Shown: positions 1-8,053, counted from the first letter of the stretch. The stretch: 64,000 nt of DNA from Oribacterium sinus (GCF_014202695.1 NZ_JACHHH010000001.1:292739-356738), one strand, 5' to 3'. The notes: a model not told the origin generated them from the letters alone. Numbers and translations are program-made.

Positions 1-694
1 CGGCAATAATCTTACGTCCTGTAAGACCGGAATCTGCAAAGGAGGAACCGAGAACAAAACGTCCGGTGGGGTTTACCAAGATGCGGAAGTCGGTATTTAA
101 ATTCATTTCCGCAGCGGTTTCCACCATGATTTTCTGAATAATCTCCCGAACCTGTGACAGGGAAACGGATTCACTGTGCTGAGAAGAAATCAGGAAGGTA
201 TCAATGCGATTTTCCTTGTAATCATAGCTTACCTGGGCCTTAGCATCCGGCTTTAAAATAGAAAAGGCATTTTCCAGATTAAAGGCACGGAGCTTCTGCA
301 AAGCTCTGGTGGATAAAACATAGGGAATAGGGAGCATTTCCTTGGTTTCATTGGTGGCATACCCGAACATCATTCCCTGATCTCCGGCACCGTCATGGTC
401 TACACCCATGGCAATATCGGGAGACTGTACGGAAATCAACTCTTGAATCTTATAGCGATCCAAGTCCTCCAAACCGATATTCTTTAACACGTTTCGGCAA
501 AGAGTATCGTAGTCGGGGGTGTGGCTGCTGGTGATTTCTCCCAAAATCACAATATCATAGTCTTTAATGCAACATTCTGCGGCGATTCTTCCCTTGGGAT
601 CGTGCTTTAAAATGTCTGTAACGATGGCATCACTGATTTGATCGCAAATTTTATCCGGATGTCCGTTGGAAACCTGTTCTGATGAAAATAACAT
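1..694 (-). CDS. metK: S-adenosylmethionine synthetase, C-terminus beyond window
   Basis: Makes S-adenosylmethionine from ATP and methionine in the cytoplasm. Reading the minus strand from the ATG at 694, the product opens with MLFSSEQVSNGHPDKICDQI, the nearly invariant MetK N-terminus with the ATP/methionine-binding GHPDK motif, and continues with GEITSSHTPDY and the GVDHDGAGDQGMMFGYA signature. About 231 of roughly 395 expected residues are present; the rest lies left of base 1. It sits directly behind a SAM-I riboswitch and terminator, so its product should repress its own expression. The frame is open to the window edge. Identity is very secure. Confidence 0.97.
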   Translation of the reverse strand, partial: MLFSSEQVSNGHPDKICDQISDAIVTDILKHDPKGRIAAECCIKDYDIVILGEITSSHTPDYDTLCRNVLKNIGLEDLDRYKIQELISVQSPDIAMGVDHDGAGDQGMMFGYATNETKEMLPIPYVLSTRALQKLRAFNLENAFSILKPDAKAQVSYDYKENRIDTFLISSQHSESVSLSQVREIIQKIMVETAAEMNLNTDFRILVNPTGRFVLGSSFADSGLTGRKIIA

Positions 695-749
695 AAAAAT
701 AATCCTTTCTATTTTGTATACAGAGTGGGAGAAAGCTTCGAAAAGACAT

Positions 750-776
750 AAAAAAACCATTGGGCTCGCCAATGGT
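750..776 (-). terminator. Riboswitch expression-platform terminator before metK
   Basis: On the minus strand an 8-bp perfect stem (arms 769-776 and 756-763, loop 764-768) is followed directly by a run of U residues (757 down to 750). It lies between the SAM aptamer and the metK start. Together with the aptamer this is the expected off-switch: SAM binding frees the terminator hairpin and stops transcription. Confidence 0.88.
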
Positions 777-786
777 CGATAATCTT

Positions 787-887
787 CTTATTGATCGAAA
801 CAAATGGTTCGCTCAGGTTAGCACCTTCCGTTTCCGGGGTTGCTGCGGCTTCTTAGCTCCTATGTAGCTCCACCGACTCTGAATAAG
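787..887 (-). promoter_or_regulatory. SAM-I (S-box) riboswitch controlling metK
   Basis: Minus-strand leader with S-box landmarks in order: CTTATTCAGAG at 887, GGTGGAG, the GCAGCAACCCC segment, AAGGTGCTAACCTG, and a closing ATCAATAAG at 787 that pairs with the opening CTTATT to form helix P1. The spacing of about 100 nt fits the SAM-I class. It precedes a terminator and metK, a classic S-box target. Confidence 0.93.
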
Positions 888-907
888 CTATGAAATTTTG
901 TTCTGTT

Positions 908-936
908 ATACTAACAAAGAGAAGCGTAAAATGCAA
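908..936 (-). promoter_or_regulatory. Sigma-A type promoter for the metK riboswitch transcript
   Basis: On the minus strand a TTGCAT (-35, 931-936) and TAGTAT (-10, 908-913) are separated by exactly 17 bp. Transcription would start about 20 bp before the aptamer. Confidence 0.7.
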
Positions 937-1113
937 GGAAAAGTTCGGGAGAAGAATATAAAAAAATAATAAATTTAAGTTTTCTTTACATTCCGGGAAG
1001 AATGAGATATAAGAGAGGGCACGGCTTTGCCGATATAAGATAAAAGGTAATGAGAAAAATAATACTGTCAAAAGGAAAGCGAACAATAATAGAGGATAGA
1101 GGAAGGGATTAAA

Positions 1114-1926
1114 ATGTTTAAAGCGATAGCATTGGATTTGGATGGAACATTGACCAATTCGGAAAAGAAGGTCAGCGAAAGAAACAAAAAAGCTTTGCAG
1201 GAAGCTGTAAAAAGGGGCGTCAGCATTATTCTGGCTTCCGGAAGACCTACCTATGGCATGTCCGAGGTGTGGGAGGCCTTAGAGCTGGAAAAATTGGGAG
1301 GCTATGTTCTTTCCTATAACGGAAGTCTCTGTATGGATTGTAAGAGCAAAGAGGTTTTGTTTGAGAAGACGATTCCCCGGAAGTATTATGAGCCTATCGC
1401 CAAGGCAGTAAGAGAGGCGGATTTAGGTCTCCTTTCCTATCAGGGGAAGGAGATTGTAACAGAACGACCGGAATTTCCCTATATGGATAGAGAAAGCACC
1501 ATTAATAAGATGCCCTTTCGAAAGGTAGAAGATTTTCCAAATGCCTTATCGGAGGAAGTTTGTAAACTTCTGGCATTGGGAGAGCATGAGGAGCTCCTTC
1601 CCTTAAAGGAAAGACTGGAAAAGGAGTATGGGGAGGAATTAAGTATCTTCTTTTCCGAACCCTTTTTCCTGGAAATCTGCCCCCTAGGAGTAGACAAGGG
1701 AGAATCCTTAAAAAGACTTTTAGAGAAAAAGGGCTGGAAGAGAGAAGAGCTGATGGCCTTTGGAGATGGAGGAAATGACCTTACCATGTTAGAATATGCC
1801 GGAAAAGGCATTGCCATGGCCAATTCCCAAAAGCATGTTTTAGAAATAGCTGACGAAATCACACTCAGCAATGATGAAGACGGAGTAGCAGTAATGGTGG
1901 AGAAGTACATTTTGAGCAATATATAA
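1114..1926 (+). CDS. Cof-type HAD-IIB sugar/cofactor phosphatase
   Basis: Haloacid-dehalogenase superfamily phosphatase of the Cof/YidA group, which dephosphorylates small phosphorylated metabolites in the cytoplasm. Motif I DLDGT lies at residues 8-12 (nucleophile Asp8, acid/base Asp10), motif II is ASGR near residue 42, and motif IV is the GDGGNDLTML stretch near residue 216. The length of 270 aa and the large cap between motifs II and III are normal for subclass IIB. A GGAAGGG ribosome binding site precedes the ATG. It is apparently monocistronic, ending about 75 bp before a dispersed palindrome that separates it from the convergent scfB gene. The substrate cannot be deduced. Confidence 0.85.
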   Translation: MFKAIALDLDGTLTNSEKKVSERNKKALQEAVKRGVSIILASGRPTYGMSEVWEALELEKLGGYVLSYNGSLCMDCKSKEVLFEKTIPRKYYEPIAKAVREADLGLLSYQGKEIVTERPEFPYMDRESTINKMPFRKVEDFPNALSEEVCKLLALGEHEELLPLKERLEKEYGEELSIFFSEPFFLEICPLGVDKGESLKRLLEKKGWKREELMAFGDGGNDLTMLEYAGKGIAMANSQKHVLEIADEITLSNDEDGVAVMVEKYILSNI

Positions 1927-1999
1927 GAAATAGTATTGATACATGTTATTTTTGCATATTCATTTAGGGTGAAATCAAATTTGTAATAATACGTATACA

Positions 2000-2153
2000 G
2001 CTTTTTATGCAAAATAGGTCTGAAAAAGGGGTAATCTGAGCCCGCGGGTACTTGCGAAAAACAAGAGAAGCGCAGTTTTTCGCTTAGTATCCCCTGCGAG
2101 GCGATGTTAGCGAGAGCGTGCCCCAATTTCAGACCTATTCTGCCTAAAAAAGC
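2000..2153 (+). repeat. Dispersed palindromic element, copy A
   Basis: A 154-bp imperfect palindrome between the convergent HAD gene and scfB. The outer arms GCTTTTT..AATAGGTCTGAAA (2000-2025) and TTTCAGACCTATT..AAAAAGC (2127-2153) pair, with a perfect 13-bp core (2013-2025 with 2127-2139). Inside are the conserved blocks GGGGTAATCTGAGCCCG, a nested stem GTACTTGCGAAAAAC/GTTTTTCGCTTAGTATC, and GTTAGCGAGAGCGTGCCCC. The same blocks recur at about 7.0, 27.3 and 32.5 kb. The function is unknown. Here it could also act as a bidirectional terminator. Confidence 0.85.
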
Positions 2154-2209
2154 GTAAAAATTATAATTCAACACACTATTTCCTTAAATACTTTGCGCAA
2201 TGGGCTTCC

Positions 2210-3592
2210 TTACCCCTGCTCCATCAAGGATTCCTCCACCTTCATCATAATGGCGCATTCCATTCTCTTTCGGAAGAGCTTACAGCCATACTCATAGGTA
2301 CCGGCAATATCTCCGGTGGAGTGGTAGGCATTTGCGGCACAGCCTCCGGCGCAATATAGCTTTGCCCAGCATTTTCCGCAGTCTTCTCTGGTATAGACAT
2401 TGGTGTTTCGGAATTCTTCTCTAGCTTCTTCCTTGGTGATACCGTTCCAAATATCTCCCAGCTTATATTCCTTGTCGGAGACGAACTGGTGGCAGGGGTA
2501 TAGCTCCCCCTGGGCGGAAACCGCCATATACTCGGTTCCGGAACCGCAGCCGGAGATTCTCTTATAAATGCAGGGGCCTCTGTCCAAATCCACCATATAA
2601 TGGTAGAAGGTTACAGGATCTCCCGCCTTTTTTCTGCGAAGCAGGTCCAGTGCCAGCTTTTCATATTGCTCATAGAGGATGGGCAAATCTTCCTCGGTTA
2701 GGGCGGAGGGCTCTCCCGGCTTTAAAACCACCGGTTCCATGGACAGCTCTTTAAAGCCCAGCTCATCAGCCATGTGGGCAATATCTTCCGTAAAATCCGT
2801 ATTAAAATGGGAGAAGGTTCCTCTCATGTAGTACTCCTTGTCCCCCCGTTTTTCCACAAAACGCTGGAACTTGGGGACGATTTGATCGTAGCTTCCCTTT
2901 CCCTTTCGGTCTACACGAAAACGGTCATTGACTTCCTTTCGTCCATCCAGACTTAAAACCACATTATGACATTCTTCATTTGCCCAATCCATGATTTCTT
3001 CCGTGAGTCCTACACCGTTGGTGGTTAGGGTGAAACGGAAGTTCTTTCCCTTTTCCTTCTCGATGGAGCGGGCATAGGCCACCAGATCCTTACAAACCTG
3101 GAAGTTCACCAAGGGCTCTCCACCAAAGAAGTCCACCTCTAAATTTCGGCGGGTGCCGGAATTTTCAATGAGGAAATCCAGGGCTCTTTTTCCGGTTTCA
3201 AAGCTCATAAGCCCTGACTCTCCGTGATAATGCCCTTGGGAGGCAAAGCAGTAGGAGCAAGCTAAGTTACAGCTGTGGGCTACCAAAAGGCAAAGAGCCT
3301 TGATCACATTTCCGCTGTGGGATTTTAGCTTTCCGGCTAAAGGCGCATAGTTGTCTTTAGTAAAGAGCTTTTTGCTTTCGATTAATTCATCTATATCCGA
3401 AAAGCAGTCTAGAAAGTCCTGCTCTGTACTCTCCGGAAATTCCACTTTAAGCTTTTGGAGCACTTCCTCTCTGGAAAGTCCTTTTTCCAAATAGCCGATG
3501 GCAGCATAAGCCATAGGATCCGTAACATGGATGCTTCCGCTGTATACATCCAAAACAATGTGTCGTCCGTTCATCAAATACTGGTGAATCAT
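2210..3592 (-). CDS. scfB: SCIFF peptide maturase, radical SAM/SPASM (ranthipeptide synthase)
   Basis: Radical-SAM enzyme that installs thioether crosslinks in the neighbouring SCIFF precursor; characterised relatives link Cys sulphur to a Thr residue. Residues 1-95 form the precursor-recognition region. The radical-SAM cluster cysteines are in CNLACSYC (Cys108, Cys112, Cys115), followed by the GGEP motif (FFGGEPLVNF) that helps bind SAM. A SPASM/twitch region from about residue 330 carries auxiliary cluster cysteines (SGCGSG, LYPCH, EDCGKCWAKLYCAGGC, YGCKL). The length of 460 aa is typical. The ribosome binding site is AGAAGGAAGGG. It lies downstream of the precursor gene on the same strand, separated by a terminator-like hairpin and a repeat array, so maturase expression may be throttled relative to the precursor. 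Confidence 0.95.
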   Translation of the reverse strand: MIHQYLMNGRHIVLDVYSGSIHVTDPMAYAAIGYLEKGLSREEVLQKLKVEFPESTEQDFLDCFSDIDELIESKKLFTKDNYAPLAGKLKSHSGNVIKALCLLVAHSCNLACSYCFASQGHYHGESGLMSFETGKRALDFLIENSGTRRNLEVDFFGGEPLVNFQVCKDLVAYARSIEKEKGKNFRFTLTTNGVGLTEEIMDWANEECHNVVLSLDGRKEVNDRFRVDRKGKGSYDQIVPKFQRFVEKRGDKEYYMRGTFSHFNTDFTEDIAHMADELGFKELSMEPVVLKPGEPSALTEEDLPILYEQYEKLALDLLRRKKAGDPVTFYHYMVDLDRGPCIYKRISGCGSGTEYMAVSAQGELYPCHQFVSDKEYKLGDIWNGITKEEAREEFRNTNVYTREDCGKCWAKLYCAGGCAANAYHSTGDIAGTYEYGCKLFRKRMECAIMMKVEESLMEQG

Positions 3593-3610
3593 TTACCCTT
3601 CCTTCTATAA

Positions 3611-3693
3611 AACAAATGTATACATAAAATTAATGTATAAACTAAATCAGTATAAATAAAATCAATGTATAAAGATAATCAATGCATAAAGAT
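3611..3693 (-). repeat. Five-unit 17-bp tandem repeat between scfA and scfB
   Basis: Five head-to-tail units fill the scfA-scfB spacer: 3611-3627, 3628-3644, 3645-3659 (two bases shorter), 3660-3676 and 3677-3693. The plus-strand consensus is AATCAATGTATAAAGAT. The last two units differ at one base, while the first two are more diverged. The array lies in the transcribed leader of the maturase gene, downstream of the hairpin at 3713-3742. Confidence 0.8.
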
Positions 3694-3712
3694 AGTGTTT
3701 CAATCAATGGCG

Positions 3713-3742
3713 AAAAAAAAGAACTGTGTCTGCACACAGCTC
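3713..3742 (-). terminator. Terminator/attenuator between SCIFF precursor and maturase
   Basis: On the minus strand a 9-bp stem (arms 3734-3742 and 3721-3729, one G-U pair, 4-nt loop) is followed by eight U residues (3720-3713). It starts 18 bp after the scfA stop codon. It should end most scfA transcripts and let only read-through reach scfB. Confidence 0.85.
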
Positions 3743-3759
3743 CTTCTTCTGAGAAATCC

Positions 3760-3906
3760 TTAGTTGTTTTCGTTCTCGCAGTTTTGATTTGCGATACCGC
3801 AGCTGGTCTTACAAGCAGATTGACAAGATGTTTGACACTCTCCACATCCGCCGTGCTCAACGCTCTTCTCTAAATCTCTGGTGCTTAAGGTAATAATGTG
3901 CTTCAT
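3760..3906 (-). CDS. scfA: SCIFF ranthipeptide precursor (six cysteines in forty-five)
   Basis: A 48-residue peptide, too short for usual ORF filters. It opens MKHIITLSTRDLEKSVEHGG and then has six cysteines at 21, 24, 28, 32, 36 and 43 (GCGECQTSCQSACKTSCG, then QNC), ending NENN. This matches the highly conserved SCIFF family found in nearly all Clostridia, a substrate for thioether formation by the adjacent radical-SAM maturase. The leader is about residues 1-20 and the Cys-rich part is the core; Thr residues within the core are the likely crosslink acceptors. An AGGAG/GAGGG ribosome binding site and a TTGACA/TAAAAT promoter lie upstream. The biological role of SCIFF peptides is not established. 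Confidence 0.96.
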   Translation of the reverse strand: MKHIITLSTRDLEKSVEHGGCGECQTSCQSACKTSCGIANQNCENENN

Positions 3907-3959
3907 TTCCTATCCCTCTTTCTCCTGAATGCTTTTTCAAGCAATTTATTTACTCCTGC

Positions 3960-3989
3960 ATTTTACCTGTTACGCTAAAACTTTGTCAA
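3960..3989 (-). promoter_or_regulatory. Promoter for scfA-scfB
   Basis: Minus-strand TTGACA (3984-3989) and TAAAAT (3960-3965) with an 18-bp spacer, about 55 bp before the scfA start codon. A short dyad AAAGGGA/TCCCTTT (3996-4016) lies just upstream, between the divergent scfA and SPFH genes, and could be an operator. Confidence 0.75.
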
Positions 3990-4080
3990 GATTGGAAAGG
4001 GATTTTCTTTCCCTTTAGAGGAAAATATGGTAGTCTTAGAGGGACAAAAATGAATTTGCTTACCATAAAGGAGTGAGTCT

Positions 4081-5385
4081 ATGGGATTGATAAAAGCAGG
4101 TAAAGAAGCGGGAATTTCCGTTTTAGCAGATCAGTGGAGAGAGTATTTCTATTGTTCTTCCTTAGACAATGATACCCTCATGACCAAGGGGCATAAGAGA
4201 ATTGGACAAAACAGTTCCAATACTCGAGCTTCAGACAATATTATTTCCAACGGTGCTGTCATTGCCGTAAACGAAGGACAGTGTATGCTGATTGTGGAGC
4301 AGGGCGCCATCGTGGAGCTGTCTGCAGAGGCAGGAGAGTTTGTTTTCGATTCCTCCACGGAACCCAGTATTTTCTACGGCTCACTGGGTGAAAGCGTAGT
4401 AGAAAGCTTTAAGACCTTTATGAAGCGTTTGAGCTTCGGCGGAGACACGGCAAAGGATCAACGCATTTATTTCATTAATCTTAAGGATATTGTGGGCAAT
4501 AAATACGGTACCGTAAACCCCATTCCTTTTAGAGCGGTGGATCCCAACATTAATCTGGACATAGAGATTTCCCTTCGCTGTCACGGAGAATATGCTTATA
4601 AGATTACGGACCCTGTACTCTTCTATAGGAATCTTGCGGGCAATGTAGAGGGAGATTATAAGAAGGAAGAGGTGGAGTCTCAGTTAAAGTCTGAACTTTT
4701 AACCAATTTACAGCCTGCTTTTTCCCGTATTTCCGAACAGGGAATCCGCTACCACAGCATTCTTAGCCATACGGATGATATTGCTCATGCTTTAAATGAT
4801 ATTCTTTCCAGTACCTGGGGAGGACATTACGGTATTAAGATTACCAGCTTCGGTATCAGCTCCATCAAGGCGCCGGAAGAAGATGAGAAGATGATTAAGG
4901 AAATGCAGAGAGATGCTGTTTTCCGTGATCCCAGCATGGCTGCGGCTTATCTTTCCAAGGCTCAGGGAGATGCTATGAAGCTTGCAGCAGGAAATACCGC
5001 TACAGGACCAATGATGGCCTTTGCGGGAATGAATATGGCAAATCAGACCGGTGGTTTCAATGCCTCCGAGCTTTTCTCCATGGGGGCTAAGCAGGGCAAT
5101 GCGCAGGCGGGACAAAATACCGCTAATCAGGCAAATGCAGGAGCTCAGGGAAGCATCTTTGGACAGGTAAGTGTTCCTATGCAAGAAACTGCAAACGGTG
5201 CCGTACCGACTGCAGAAGCAGGCACAGCGGAGGATTGGACCTGCGCAAAATGCGGACATACCCATAATACCGGGAAGTTCTGCTCTGAATGTGGAGAGGC
5301 TAGAGCGGATAAATGGAATTGTCCGGAGTGCGGACATACCGGCAATGTAGGTAAATTCTGTCCGGAGTGTGGACATAAAAGATAA
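4081..5385 (+). CDS. SPFH-domain protein with two C-terminal zinc ribbons
   Basis: Resembles the YdjI-type SPFH (stomatin/prohibitin/flotillin-like) proteins sometimes named virion core protein-like; these scaffold membrane-associated assemblies and often accompany stress or phage-shock proteins. Residues about 35-290 hold the SPFH fold (GQCMLIVEQGAIVEL, then FRAVDPNINLDIEISLRC, then LGIKITSFGISSIKAPEED-like beta strands). The segment to about residue 380 is Gln/Ala/Gly-rich and probably disordered. Two CXXC-CXXC zinc ribbons end the protein (CAKCGH..CSECGE and CPECGH..CPECGH). No membrane segment is seen. The gene has its own terminator and is probably monocistronic. Family assignment is good; the cellular role is inferred. 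Confidence 0.78.
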   Translation: MGLIKAGKEAGISVLADQWREYFYCSSLDNDTLMTKGHKRIGQNSSNTRASDNIISNGAVIAVNEGQCMLIVEQGAIVELSAEAGEFVFDSSTEPSIFYGSLGESVVESFKTFMKRLSFGGDTAKDQRIYFINLKDIVGNKYGTVNPIPFRAVDPNINLDIEISLRCHGEYAYKITDPVLFYRNLAGNVEGDYKKEEVESQLKSELLTNLQPAFSRISEQGIRYHSILSHTDDIAHALNDILSSTWGGHYGIKITSFGISSIKAPEEDEKMIKEMQRDAVFRDPSMAAAYLSKAQGDAMKLAAGNTATGPMMAFAGMNMANQTGGFNASELFSMGAKQGNAQAGQNTANQANAGAQGSIFGQVSVPMQETANGAVPTAEAGTAEDWTCAKCGHTHNTGKFCSECGEARADKWNCPECGHTGNVGKFCPECGHKR

Positions 5386-5397
5386 AATATAGACCGG

Positions 5398-5446
5398 ACT
5401 GTGAAGAAGAAAGGGCAGAATAGAGACTTTCTTTTTCACAGTTTTT
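5398..5446 (+). terminator. Rho-independent terminator after the SPFH gene
   Basis: A 16-bp stem with one G-U pair (5398-5413 with 5427-5442, 13-nt loop) followed by TTTT and an AT-rich tail, 12 bp past the stop codon. Confidence 0.8.
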
Positions 5447-5507
5447 CTATATAGAAACAGCTATAGGGTAAAATTCTTGACTTATGTTCTTAAGGATGGA
5501 GGACGAT

Positions 5508-5825
5508 ATGGATAAAGAGTTACTGGGCTGGCTTTCTCCCAAGGGGGATTTCTTCCCTACAGACTGGGGAAAGCATTGTATGGAAGCGGAAAGAATTTTA
5601 ATGAAATTAGGGCTTTATGAGGAATTTTCAAAACAAAGCCTATTCAATGCCGGAGATTTTTTAAGCGGAAGAGGCTATGTGCTTTTGCATAATCCCAGTA
5701 AGAAAAAACTGATGGCTACAGCTCTTTGTCCCCTTAGCAAGGCGCAAAGAAATTTTCTTTACGGATATTTTTTGGAGTTGGGGAAAAGTAAGGAAGCAAA
5801 ATACTATCTGGAGGAGGCTTTCTAA
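5508..5825 (+). CDS. Small conserved-looking protein of unknown function
   Basis: A 105-residue soluble protein beginning MDKELLGWLSPKGDFF. I do not recognise the family. The start is placed at the ATG at 5508 because GGAGG lies 5 bp before it; earlier in-frame starts at 5484 and 5496 would put that ribosome binding site inside the gene. The sequence is mixed alpha with a Leu/Lys/Glu-rich C-terminal helix and has no cysteine pair, signal peptide or membrane span. It stands alone between terminators, just upstream of asnA on the same strand. The pattern 'W..P.G.f......H...A' recurs, from memory, in short Lachnospiraceae proteins of unknown role. Confidence 0.65.
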   Translation: MDKELLGWLSPKGDFFPTDWGKHCMEAERILMKLGLYEEFSKQSLFNAGDFLSGRGYVLLHNPSKKKLMATALCPLSKAQRNFLYGYFLELGKSKEAKYYLEEAF

Positions 5826-5846
5826 ACATTTTTATGAAAGCCTTTT
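5815..5846 (+). terminator. Probable terminator overlapping the end of the 5508 gene
   Basis: AGGCTTTC (5815-5822) pairs with GAAAGCCT (5836-5843) and is followed by TTTT. The left arm includes the last coding bases of the small upstream gene. Confidence 0.55.
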
Positions 5847-5861
5847 AGATGGTTTTTTGTC

Positions 5862-5890
5862 TTTACGAATGAAAAAAAGAAGAGTATGAT
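5862..5890 (+). promoter_or_regulatory. Promoter for asnA
   Basis: TTTACG (5862-5867) and TATGAT (5885-5890) with a 17-bp spacer, about 40 bp before the asnA start. No T-box leader is present in the short gap. Confidence 0.6.
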
Positions 5891-5928
5891 AGGCACTTAA
5901 TCTTATGTGACTTAAAGGAGGAAGAAGC

Positions 5929-6936
5929 ATGGCACTCGTAATTCCAAAGGACTATTCCCCAAGGCTCAGTGTTCGGGAAACCCAAGAGGCAATTAAATAT
6001 ATCAGAGATACTTTCCAAAAGGAGTTTGGAAAGGAGATGAATTTATCCAGAATTTCCGCTCCGCTTTTTGTGGAGAAGAGCTCCGGATTAAATGATAACT
6101 TAAACGGTGTGGAAAGACCGGTGTCCTTTGATGTGCCATGGAAAAAAGAGGAAGTGGTGGAGGTTGTCCAGTCTCTGGCAAAGTGGAAGAGGATTGCTTT
6201 AAAGCGTTATAATTTCCAAGTGGGAGAAGGCCTCTACACCAATATGAATGCCATTCGCCGAGATGAAGAATTGGATAATCTGCATAGCTGCTATGTAGAC
6301 CAGTGGGACTGGGAAAGAGTCATCGGAAAAGACGAAAGAACGGAAGAGGTACTACAGAACACGGTAAGAGACATTTTTCGTATTATCAAGCATATGGAGC
6401 ATCAGGTTTGGTATAAGTATCCGGATGCGGTGAAGAAGCTGCCGGAGGAGATTTACTTTATTGACTCTGAGGAACTGCTTAAAAGATATCCGAATCTCAG
6501 TCCGAAGGAAAGAGAAAATGCCATCACCAAAGAGCACGGCTGTGTATTTATTCAAAGAATCGGAGATAAGCTCAGTAACGGGGAACCCCATGACGGCAGA
6601 GCTCCGGACTATGATGATTGGAGCTTAAACGGAGACATCCTCTTCTGGTTTGAAACCTTAAATTGTGCTCTGGAGATTTCCTCCATGGGAATCCGCGTGG
6701 ATGAGAAGGCTTTAGAGAGACAGCTCAAGCTATCCCATAATGAAGACAGGGCAAAGCTCCCTTACCATAAGATGCTTTTGGAAGGAAAGCTCCCCCAGAC
6801 CATCGGAGGCGGAATCGGACAGAGCAGACTTTGTATGTTGCTTTTGGACCGCGCTCATGTGGGAGAAGTACAGGCATCCATCTGGCCGGAGGAGATGCGA
6901 AAGCTTTGCGAGGAGAATAATATTTTCCTTTTATAG
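5929..6936 (+). CDS. asnA: Aspartate-ammonia ligase (asparagine synthetase A)
   Basis: Converts aspartate, ammonia and ATP to asparagine, AMP and pyrophosphate in the cytoplasm. The 335-residue length matches E. coli AsnA (330). Family landmarks visible are [26 protein letters not shown] near residues 44-70, the DQWDWE segment near 124, [16 protein letters not shown] near 225, and the C-terminal class-II-synthetase-like motif [17 protein letters not shown] near 290. AAAGGAGG precedes the ATG. The gene stands alone with its own promoter and terminator. Identity is secure. Confidence 0.97.
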   Translation: MALVIPKDYSPRLSVRETQEAIKYIRDTFQKEFGKEMNLSRISAPLFVEKSSGLNDNLNGVERPVSFDVPWKKEEVVEVVQSLAKWKRIALKRYNFQVGEGLYTNMNAIRRDEELDNLHSCYVDQWDWERVIGKDERTEEVLQNTVRDIFRIIKHMEHQVWYKYPDAVKKLPEEIYFIDSEELLKRYPNLSPKERENAITKEHGCVFIQRIGDKLSNGEPHDGRAPDYDDWSLNGDILFWFETLNCALEISSMGIRVDEKALERQLKLSHNEDRAKLPYHKMLLEGKLPQTIGGGIGQSRLCMLLLDRAHVGEVQASIWPEEMRKLCEENNIFLL

Positions 6937-6978
6937 TACGTTTGAAAATTATATATAAGAGAGTATAGAAATAGTAGA

Positions 6979-7008
6979 AGCGAAGACACTTTTTGTGTTT
7001 TCGCTTTT
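6979..7008 (+). terminator. Terminator after asnA
   Basis: GCGAAGACAC (6980-6989) pairs with GTGTTTTCGC (6995-7004), including one G-U pair, across a 5-nt U loop, followed by TTTT. Its right end overlaps the left arm of palindromic element B. Confidence 0.8.
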
Positions 7009-7152
7009 CTGCATTATAGCTCTAAAACAGGGGCACGCTCTCGCTAACTTCGGCACGTAGCTGTACTAAGCTAAAAGCTACACTTCGTTTGCTTTTCGCA
7101 AGTACAGACGGCCTCAGATTACCCCTGTTTCAGACTATAAATGCAGAAAAGC
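7003..7152 (-). repeat. Dispersed palindromic element, copy B
   Basis: A 150-bp imperfect palindrome between the convergent asnA and RNase H genes. The outer arms are GCTTTTCTGCAT..CTAAAACAGGGG on the left and CCCCTGTTTCAG..ATGCAGAAAAGC on the right. On the minus strand the interior reads GGGGTAATCTGAGGCCGTCTG, then a nested GTACTTGCGAAAAGC stem, then GAAGTTAGCGAGAGCGTGCCCC. It therefore lies in inverted orientation relative to copies A and D. The conserved interior shows it is the same family and not a chance hairpin. Confidence 0.85.
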
Positions 7153-7252
7153 TGGTAAAATGCTCATCCACCGTTCGGAGCCGGTATCTTTTGTAAACAA
7201 TAGCTTATTCACTTTATATATAAATTGATATTTGGCAAAGGTACTATAAAAG

Positions 7253-7984
7253 TCAAATATTTATTCCTGCCGCCTGCTTGGCTAAGAGGTCGGCTCTTTC
7301 ATTAAAGTAATCCCCGCTATGGGCTTGAACCTTATGGAAAGAAATTATCAGCTTTTTTTGGAATTCCAGCATTTTTTCTCTATATTCTATAGTTTTTTCT
7401 TTGTTGCATTTCCATTCTCCCTTTGCCCAGGAGGCGATGCCTTGGTAATCGTGGAATATGGCGATGGAGGAGTAGCCTTTTTCCACAGCCAAGGAAGCTG
7501 CTTTTAAGGCTCCCAGGATTTCTCCGGAAACATTTCTCATGCTTTGGTAGCTTTCTTCCCGGCCTGAATCAAAGTATTCTTCTATAGTTCCATTCTTTTC
7601 AATGAAAACCACGCCGTATCCGTAGACTCCATTGTCTTTTTCAAAGCTTCCGTCCACATAGGCAATGCAGTCTGTCTTAGTGCTCTGAAAAAGCTCTTCT
7701 ATGGCCGAAAGAGAACCGTCTTGTAAGGGGAGAAGAGTTGCCTTCCCTTTTTCTTTCCGGGAAGAAGGCGTTTTTGAACCAAAACTAATAGAGCTCATGT
7801 CGGAGCCGTATGGCTTTGAATTGCCGCTACCGTTCATATAGGCTTCTGCCTCTTCCCTTGTTTTCCACTTTTTGAATTTGGCACTGGGATAAGCCTTTAC
7901 CTGTTTTTCGCATTCTGCCCAGCTACTGTATATTCCCGGATTTTTTCCGATTTTTACCGCGTAATAATAAGCCATGATAGACAT
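7253..7984 (-). CDS. rnhA: Ribonuclease HI with N-terminal hybrid-binding domain
   Basis: Cleaves RNA in RNA/DNA hybrids. Residues about 5-51 form the small RNase H1 hybrid-binding domain (YYAVKIGKNPGIYSSWAEC, then KFKKWKTREEAEAYM), and a Ser/Gly/Lys-rich linker runs to about 100. The catalytic fold follows with the expected acidic set: Asp111 (VDGSFE), Glu155 (GEILGAL), Asp179 (FHDYQGI) and Asp232 (ERADLLAK), plus His222. This two-domain form resembles eukaryotic RNase H1 and occurs in many Firmicutes. The first of two close ATGs (residues 1 and 4) is used because AGGAAGAAAGGGA precedes it. It is convergent with asnA. Confidence 0.92.
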   Translation of the reverse strand: MSIMAYYYAVKIGKNPGIYSSWAECEKQVKAYPSAKFKKWKTREEAEAYMNGSGNSKPYGSDMSSISFGSKTPSSRKEKGKATLLPLQDGSLSAIEELFQSTKTDCIAYVDGSFEKDNGVYGYGVVFIEKNGTIEEYFDSGREESYQSMRNVSGEILGALKAASLAVEKGYSSIAIFHDYQGIASWAKGEWKCNKEKTIEYREKMLEFQKKLIISFHKVQAHSGDYFNERADLLAKQAAGINI

Positions 7985-8053
7985 TCCCTTTCTTCCTCTT
8001 TATACTGGTGGAGGAGAAAACATTGGATTTTCAAGATTATTTTTTCAAAGGAA

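Noticed and set aside
853-1086. A 77-residue minus-strand frame upstream of metK
   Set aside because: It spans the metK promoter and part of the SAM riboswitch, has no ribosome binding site, and its hydrophobic composition follows from AT-rich DNA.
1479-2174. A 231-residue minus-strand frame
   Set aside because: It runs through palindromic element A and antisense to the Cof-type phosphatase gene; Ser/Phe-rich content is typical of an antisense shadow.
3611-3693. Could the 17-bp array be a CRISPR?
   Set aside because: Units are contiguous without spacers, degenerate, and no cas gene is near.
5826-5928. T-box leader for asnA
   Set aside because: The gap is only about 100 bp with an ordinary promoter; no T-box sequence or antiterminator is seen.
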